From the NCBI GenBank assembly GCA_029820565.1, contig JALGUR010000024.1, positions 1 to 33,627 of the forward strand: a stretch of 33,627 bases of DNA, read 5' to 3'. This DNA is from Candidatus Zipacnadia bacterium (lineage in GTDB: Bacteria > Armatimonadota > Zipacnadia > Zipacnadales > Zipacnadaceae). Position numbers and translations under genes: made by a program. The notes beneath the pieces were generated by a model that did no database searches, had not been told where the DNA came from, and worked only from the letters and a program-made list of their open reading frames with translations. Numbering within the stretch: the stretch's first letter is position 1; the number at the start of each line of letters is the position of its first letter. Positions 28,781-33,627 of this stretch are shown one piece after another.

Positions 28781-30286
28781 ATGAGTCTGCTGGGTGTTGA
28801 TGTAGGCAGCACTGGTACGAAGGCCGTGCTGTTTGACGGCGACGGCGCGGTGCTGGGCCAGGCCTACCGTGAGTACCCTGAGTTGCGCCCGCAGCCCGGG
28901 TGGTTTGAACTGGACCCCACTGCCGTATGGGAAGCGTTCACCGAGGTCGTAGCCCAGGCAGCCTCATATCAGGGGGCTGATCCTGTCCAGACCATGTGTA
29001 TCTCCGCCCTGGGCGTAGCCTTCACTCCCGTAGATGCCCAGGGCAATTTCCTGTACAACACTATCACCGCTCCCGACAGCCGCGCCGGGCAGCAAGCGGC
29101 CCGTCTCTGTGCAGCGTTGGGCGAGCCGAAGATATTCCATATCACGGGTATGCCTCCCCATCCTCACTACACCATCAGCAAACTTATGTGGATGCGTGAG
29201 AACCGGCCCGAAGTGCACGCGGCTACCTGCAAGTATCTACTGTGGCCCGATTTAATCTTCTTCAAGTTAGGTCTGCCGCTGCGAGTGGACTGGAGCCTGG
29301 CCACGCGCACTATGGCCTTTGACGTAGTAAATAAGCGCTGGTCACAGGAGATTCTGACGGTGGCCGGCATCAGTCCCGAAATGCTCCCCGAGCCCATCCG
29401 ACCAGGCGAAGTAGTCGGTGAGTTGCCGGCCGGGGTCGCTGAACAATTGAAGCTGCCGCCGGGCTGCCTGGTAGTCGCTGGTGGTCATGATGCGGCTATG
29501 ACTGCTCTGGGGGCAGGGGTTATTCACGCGGGTGAAGCGGTCAACAGCATGGGCACCGTCGAGTGCCTTATGGTCGCCTTTGACCAGCCCAAGCGCACCG
29601 AGCAGATGCGGCAGTTGGGCTACTGCTGCTATCCCCATGTGGCCGGCGATATGTATCTAACTCAGGCCTTCAATTATTCCAGTGGTAGCATCCTGCGCTG
29701 GTTCCGTGACAATTTTGCCCAGGCCGACCAGCAGCGTGCCGCCACCGAGGGTCGCAGCGTCTACGAGATAATTCTACAGGACCTGCCCCAGGGGCCTACT
29801 GGTCTGTTAGTGGTGCCCTACTTTGCCGGCTCGGCTACACCGTATATGGATGGTCAGGCACGGGGCGCGATGCTGGGCTTGACCCTGAGCACCGATCGGG
29901 CAACCTTTATTAAAGGTCTGCTGGAGGGCACGTGCTTTGAACTGCGTTTGAACATTGAGGCCCTGGCCCAGGCGGGACTGAATGTCCAACGCCTGCCGGC
30001 CACTGGTGGCGGAGCCCGCAGCCCCGCCTGGCTGCAACTGAAAGCCGATATTACCGGCAAACAGGTCGTGACACTCAACATCACCGAGAGTGGCTGCCTG
30101 GCCGGAGCCATCCTGGGTGGGGTAGCAGCCGGCGTCTATGATTCGGTCCCCCAAGCCGTGGACCAATTAGTCCAACAATGCAGTATCTATGAGCCTGATG
30201 AGCACAGCCACCAGCAGTATGACCACTACTTTAGTCTGTACCAACAACTCTGGCCCCGCATCCGGGCGATAACCCACCGGTTATAG
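28781..30286 (+). CDS. FGGY-family carbohydrate kinase
   Basis: It phosphorylates a sugar or polyol with ATP. The N-terminus SLLGVDVGSTGTKAVLFDGD is the FGGY phosphate-1 loop. Further on are NTITAPDSRAGQQA, VAGGHDAAMTALGAGV, MGTVECLM, VVPYFAGSATPYMDGQARGA and ATGGGARSPAWLQLKADITG with ESGCLAGAILGG, all typical of xylulokinase-like members. Substrate cannot be read. ATG at 28781 is preferred over the GTG at 28772 because it gives the usual family start, although no clear Shine-Dalgarno site precedes either. Confidence 0.93.
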   Translation: MSLLGVDVGSTGTKAVLFDGDGAVLGQAYREYPELRPQPGWFELDPTAVWEAFTEVVAQAASYQGADPVQTMCISALGVAFTPVDAQGNFLYNTITAPDSRAGQQAARLCAALGEPKIFHITGMPPHPHYTISKLMWMRENRPEVHAATCKYLLWPDLIFFKLGLPLRVDWSLATRTMAFDVVNKRWSQEILTVAGISPEMLPEPIRPGEVVGELPAGVAEQLKLPPGCLVVAGGHDAAMTALGAGVIHAGEAVNSMGTVECLMVAFDQPKRTEQMRQLGYCCYPHVAGDMYLTQAFNYSSGSILRWFRDNFAQADQQRAATEGRSVYEIILQDLPQGPTGLLVVPYFAGSATPYMDGQARGAMLGLTLSTDRATFIKGLLEGTCFELRLNIEALAQAGLNVQRLPATGGGARSPAWLQLKADITGKQVVTLNITESGCLAGAILGGVAAGVYDSVPQAVDQLVQQCSIYEPDEHSHQQYDHYFSLYQQLWPRIRAITHRL

Positions 30287-30320
30287 TGGCCATAGCGCCC
30301 TGGTGCGGAAGGAGAAACGC

Positions 30321-30434
30321 TTGCAAATAGCGAAATTAGCTACAAGCAAAATAAGTCAGGGCACGGGCAGAATCGCGGGTTACTACCTATTGCGCTTATG
30401 CTCACAGAGAGAACGCGAACATGAAACTTTTTGA
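30321..30434 (+). other. Possible 37-codon leader ORF overlapping the gatA start
   Basis: AAGGAG at 30309-30314 is six bases before a TTG at 30321. The frame reads [20 protein letters not shown] and on to a TGA 14 bases inside gatA. gatA has only a weak site of its own, so translation could be coupled through this peptide. There is no homology support. Confidence 0.25.
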
Positions 30435-31902
30435 ACTGACCGCCCACGAATTAGCCGACAATATAGCCGCGGGTGAAATATCATCTGCTGAGGCCACTCA
30501 GGCCTGCCTGGAGCGCATTGAGGCGGTAGAGCCACAGGTGGAGGCGTTCGTATCGGTAACCGCCGATGTTGCTCTCCAGCAGGCGGCTGAGGCCGACCGA
30601 AAGCGGGCCGCGGGCGAGGCCGATGGGGCGCTCACTGGAGTGCCGATAGCCATCAAGGACCTGATGTGCACCCGAGGGCTGCCCACCACCTGCTGCTCCA
30701 AGATATTGGAGAATTTCATTCCCCCTTACGATGCCACCGTGGTAGAGCAGTGCCGGCAGGCTGCTTTGCCCATGGTGGGCAAGACTAATATGGACGAGTT
30801 CGCTATGGGCTCGTCCACCGAAAACTCAGCCTTCAAGGTCACCCACAATCCCTGGGACCTGGACCGCGTCCCTGGTGGCTCCAGCGGCGGCAGCGCCGCG
30901 GCGGTAGCGGCGGGCGAGGCCTTTGTAGCATTAGGGTCGGATACCGGCGGCTCCATCCGCCAGCCGGCTTCTCTGTGTGGCCTGGTGGGGCTAAAGCCGA
31001 CTTACGGGCGCGTCTCCCGCTATGGATTGATTGCTTATGCGTCCTCTCTGGACCAGATTGGCCCGCTGACCAAAGATGTAACCGATTGCGCCTTGATGAT
31101 GGACCTACTGGCTGGCTATGACCCGCGCGATGCCACCTCAGCAGATATTGCTGTACCTGACTACACCCAGTCGCTGACCGGCTCGGTTAACGGTCTTAGG
31201 GCGGGCGTACCCAGCCAACTGTTAGGCGAGGGCATTGACCCACAGGTGCGCGAGTGCGTGGGGGCGGCTATTGATCAGTTGCAGGATATGGGCCTGCAGT
31301 GCGAGGAGATACAGATGCCCCACATTGATTACAGCCTGCCGGTCTACTACATAATCGCTCCCGCCGAGGCTTCCTCTAACCTGGCCCGCTACGACGGGGT
31401 AAGATACGGACATCGCACTACCCAGCCCACCGATGACATCTATGACCTGTTCGCTCAGACGCGGGCCGAAGGCTTCGGGCCCGAAGTGCAACTGCGCATA
31501 ATGCTGGGCACTTACGCCCTGAGCGCCGGCTATTACGACGCTTACTACGTTAAAGCCCTGAAAGTCCGCACCCTGATAAAGCGCGATTTTGACCAGGCCT
31601 TTGAAAATTGCGATGTCCTGTTATCTCCCACTTCCCCAACGGTTGCGTTCCCGATTGGCGAGAAGGCCGACGACCCCCTGGCTATGAAACTGGCCGACAT
31701 TTGCACGATTCCCATCAATTTAGCCGGTATTCCCGCTATAAGCATTCCTTGCGGGTTCGTGGACGGGCTGCCCGTAGGCTTGCAGATTATGGGCCGGGCC
31801 TTTGAAGAAGAGACGATTCTGCAAGTTGCCTACGCCTACGAGCAAGCCACCGCCTGGCACCGGCAGCGACCTACGCTCTGCTACAGTGCCGAACACCATT
31901 AG
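30421..31902 (+). CDS. gatA: Glutamyl-tRNA(Gln) amidotransferase subunit A (GatA)
   Basis: GatA is the amidase that releases ammonia from glutamine for the GatCAB reaction. The amidase triad is visible: Lys79 (GVPIAIKD), Ser154 ([15 protein letters not shown]) and Ser178 ([12 protein letters not shown]). Downstream [20 protein letters not shown] and [12 protein letters not shown] are specific to GatA rather than other amidases. The 493-residue length is usual. gatC is 2.6 kb upstream, with two sugar-metabolism genes between. gatB is not in the window. Confidence 0.96.
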   Translation: MKLFELTAHELADNIAAGEISSAEATQACLERIEAVEPQVEAFVSVTADVALQQAAEADRKRAAGEADGALTGVPIAIKDLMCTRGLPTTCCSKILENFIPPYDATVVEQCRQAALPMVGKTNMDEFAMGSSTENSAFKVTHNPWDLDRVPGGSSGGSAAAVAAGEAFVALGSDTGGSIRQPASLCGLVGLKPTYGRVSRYGLIAYASSLDQIGPLTKDVTDCALMMDLLAGYDPRDATSADIAVPDYTQSLTGSVNGLRAGVPSQLLGEGIDPQVRECVGAAIDQLQDMGLQCEEIQMPHIDYSLPVYYIIAPAEASSNLARYDGVRYGHRTTQPTDDIYDLFAQTRAEGFGPEVQLRIMLGTYALSAGYYDAYYVKALKVRTLIKRDFDQAFENCDVLLSPTSPTVAFPIGEKADDPLAMKLADICTIPINLAGIPAISIPCGFVDGLPVGLQIMGRAFEEETILQVAYAYEQATAWHRQRPTLCYSAEHH

Positions 31903-31913
31903 GGGGGAATAGC

Positions 31914-32993
31914 ATGACCCAAAATGAGGAATTACGCTGCCCCCAGTGCGGGGCCAATATCTACTACACCGACTCAGAGTGTCTCTCCTGCGGAGCTAAG
32001 TTGGATGAGGGCAGGCTCGCGGAAGCAGAGCCTACCGCACCTCTTGAAGTTGAACTTGGGCCTCCAGCAGGCAGCCCCGACTACTGCACCTCACCGGTAC
32101 ACGCACGGCCCTGGGACCCGGCGGCTATGGCGGTGGGGGCTGGTTTTTGGGGCAAACTGCAGCGCGGTTGGATATTCCTCAAGCAAAGTATGATTATGTG
32201 GACCCGCGACAAAGACCTGCTCATCCCCTCGGCCCTGTCGGTGGTCACCCTGGTCGCCTTCTACGCCCTCTGCTACGGGATATTGCGGCTTACCGGCGTG
32301 TGGGACACCATCGGGGCCAGCGAGGACGGGCGAGGCCTGATCTGGTGGGTCATAATGCTTCCCATAGTCCTGATCGCCTACATCATCACCTACTTCTACA
32401 CAGCCATGACCGTCAATCTCATTGATACTCATCTGCGGGGTCGTGACGCTCGGCTCGGCGAGGCTTATCTGGATGCCCTGAAGAACTTGGGAGCGCTGGT
32501 GCAGTTGGCGGTGATAAGCACAATCGTGGGCGTCCTTACGTCGGCCATTCGCGGCAAAGGCCGCAGCACAATCCGCCGGGTGGCCGCGGAAGCGGTGGAA
32601 CACGCCTGGCAAGCGGCGACTTACCTAATGCTCCCCATCATAATCATTGAAGACAGCCGCTTGCGCGAGGCGATGAGCCGGGCCCGGGACTTGCACAGCA
32701 AGCGTCTGTCCGACGTAATTGTGGCCGAAGTCGGCGTCACCCTGGTCAACAAGGTCATCAGCAGCGTCATAGTGCTGATCGCGGTGGTTGCGGGCGTGGG
32801 TTTGTACCTGGTCAGCCCTGCCCTACTGGTGCTGGCTATCCTCATTGCTCTGGCCCTGATTAGTCTGGCCATGGTGTTCACCGCCTACTTGCGCACGGCT
32901 TATTACACTTGCTTATATCTCTGGGCTGCCGCCGCCGAGGAGGCCAAGCAGCCGGTGGCCGCCCCCGAACCCCTGGCCGCCGCGGTAGCCTAA
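31914..32993 (+). CDS. Zinc-ribbon polytopic membrane protein (DUF6159-like)
   Basis: Residues 9-30 form a zinc ribbon (CPQCGANIYY...CLSCG). A linker follows containing APLEVELGPP (42-51), which matches the short motif of the Ubl-locus proteins, perhaps by chance. From about 100 on there are several TM helices (LSVVTLVAFYALCYGIL, WWVIMLPIVLIAYIITYF, VIVLIAVVAGVGLYLVSPAL), with IIIIEDSRLREAMSRARDL in a loop as in DUF6159 proteins. Function is unknown. The start has AGGGGGG upstream and is 11 bases after gatA. Confidence 0.75.
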   Translation: MTQNEELRCPQCGANIYYTDSECLSCGAKLDEGRLAEAEPTAPLEVELGPPAGSPDYCTSPVHARPWDPAAMAVGAGFWGKLQRGWIFLKQSMIMWTRDKDLLIPSALSVVTLVAFYALCYGILRLTGVWDTIGASEDGRGLIWWVIMLPIVLIAYIITYFYTAMTVNLIDTHLRGRDARLGEAYLDALKNLGALVQLAVISTIVGVLTSAIRGKGRSTIRRVAAEAVEHAWQAATYLMLPIIIIEDSRLREAMSRARDLHSKRLSDVIVAEVGVTLVNKVISSVIVLIAVVAGVGLYLVSPALLVLAILIALALISLAMVFTAYLRTAYYTCLYLWAAAAEEAKQPVAAPEPLAAAVA

Positions 32994-33070
32994 AACGTGC
33001 AACACCATACTAATTGTATCACCGTACTCTATCGATAGTAGACTGCCAAGGCACAAAGGAGGCACAATCA

Positions 33071-33627
33071 ATGAAAAACACACAAACTGCAAGGCCGCCT
33101 ACGTCTGCGGCCGCGGCCAACTTCCCCGAAATCATCCCCGAGCCACAGATAGTCGTACTGACCGGTGACACGGTTCAGCGGCCGGATGGAATAACCCTGA
33201 CTGAAGTACCCGAAGAGTACCCGAAGAAGCCAGCGATATTGCTGACCAGTTCGCCCGCCGCGTCGGGTCGGGCAACTACCGCGTCTCACTTGAAATGGAC
33301 AGTAACTTGGCCCCTTCCCAGGCGCCGCAGACGGCCTGGCCGGAGGCGTACGCGCTGGAGGTGGGGCCAGACGCAGCACACCTGCGGGCGCGGACGGTCT
33401 CCGGTCTACGGTGGGGTCTTCAGACTCTGAATAGCATATTGCAGGCCATACCGACGCCCGGCGGCATCCCGTCAGCCTCAATTACCGACTGGCCCACTAT
33501 GTCCACCCGTGGTATCTTCGTGGAGAATAAGTGGGGACCCGACCTGATGGAACTCGAAGACTGGAAGTACGTCATTGATTATCTGGCTGAACGAAAGATG
33601 AATGCCTTGGGTATCGGTTTGTATGGC
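33071..33627 (+). CDS. GH20-like beta-N-acetylhexosaminidase, frameshifted, 3' end outside window
   Basis: ATG at 33071 follows AAAGGAGG. The N-terminal frame (FPEIIPEPQIVVLTGDTV) is the GH20 N-terminal domain. The frame breaks at 33206-33227 at an exact 11-bp tandem duplication; the literal frame stops at 33430. Removing one copy gives an uninterrupted reading to the window end with EAYALEVGPDAAHLRA, SGLRWGLQTLNSILQ, ITDWPTMSTRGIFVE and AERKMNALGIGLYG, the GH20 pattern leading into the catalytic barrel. There is no signal peptide. It may be inactive, phase-variable or mis-assembled. The catalytic Asp-Glu pair is outside the window. Confidence 0.82.
33206..33227. repeat. Exact 11-bp tandem duplication that breaks the reading frame
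   Basis: GTACCCGAAGA occurs twice in a row (33206-33216, 33217-33227). Reading resumes in the correct GH20 frame if one copy is removed. This is seen directly. Confidence 0.92.

Noticed and set aside
1-33627. tRNA or rRNA genes, insertion sequences with transposases, prophage genes
   Set aside because: I looked for conserved tRNA arms, rRNA stretches, DDE or serine/tyrosine recombinase motifs and phage structural genes and saw none.

Overview
The window looks like a high-GC, diderm-type bacterium. It fits Armatimonadota or a related phylum best, with Planctomycetota as the alternative. The evidence is a prepilin-type protein with a [16 protein letters not shown] helix followed by [10 protein letters not shown] and an RHTDGG...DGH end, DUF4838 and DUF6785-type proteins, a sialidase-like BNR protein, many MttB/URO-D/FGGY-type genes, and several families of palindromic intergenic repeats. 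No rRNA or tRNA gene was seen, so the phylum is an inference.

Layout. (i) 1-11.3 kb, minus strand: a glycan-related block. It holds a GH123/DUF4091-like protein (cut by the left edge and frameshifted), a five-Asp-box sialidase-like protein, a small lipoprotein, a prepilin-type protein behind a strong promoter and a long structured leader, a DUF4838 protein, a polytopic DUF6785-like membrane protein and a non-pyrrolysine MttB-like methyltransferase. (ii) 11.3-18.0 kb, minus: housekeeping genes (PpiC-type foldase, a small unknown protein, a six-hairpin glycosidase-like protein, pyrD, pyrK, argH, a YbjN-like exported protein). (iii) 18.1-26.0 kb, minus: a complete ubiquitin-like conjugation locus. 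In transcription order it has an HtrA-like membrane protease, a beta-grasp Ubl ending in Gly, a membrane-anchored PepSY-like protein, a ThiF/UBA-type E1, a JAMM peptidase fused to a TM segment and LysM, a second JAMM peptidase, a canonical-looking E2 with HPN and an active-site Cys, a membrane-anchored RING protein, and a third JAMM peptidase. (iv) 26.2-27.3 kb, minus: a URO-D family protein, divergently transcribed from (v) 27.5-33.6 kb, plus: gatC, an HpcH/HpaI aldolase, an FGGY kinase, gatA, a zinc-ribbon membrane protein and a GH20-like hexosaminidase (cut by the right edge and frameshifted).

The main result is locus (iii). It carries every role of a eukaryote-style cycle: modifier, E1, E2, a RING protein as E3 candidate, and three Rpn11/CSN5-like deconjugases. 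At least seven of its proteins also carry, in their disordered ends or linkers, a short acidic-hydrophobic motif of the form [I/L/V]-x-[I/V]-x-[L/I], for example IDIDLEE, EIQIDIE, DIEIELM and DIDITLQ. It resembles a SUMO-interacting motif. I infer it to be a shared Ubl-docking strand; it also ties the HtrA-like protease to the system.

Other points: both edge glycosidase genes are thrown out of frame by exact short tandem duplications (14 bp and 11 bp). Two genes seem to start at CTG behind well-placed Shine-Dalgarno sites. Palindromic repeats have entered coding and leader sequence, one encoding a GIRTGETPVPP linker.
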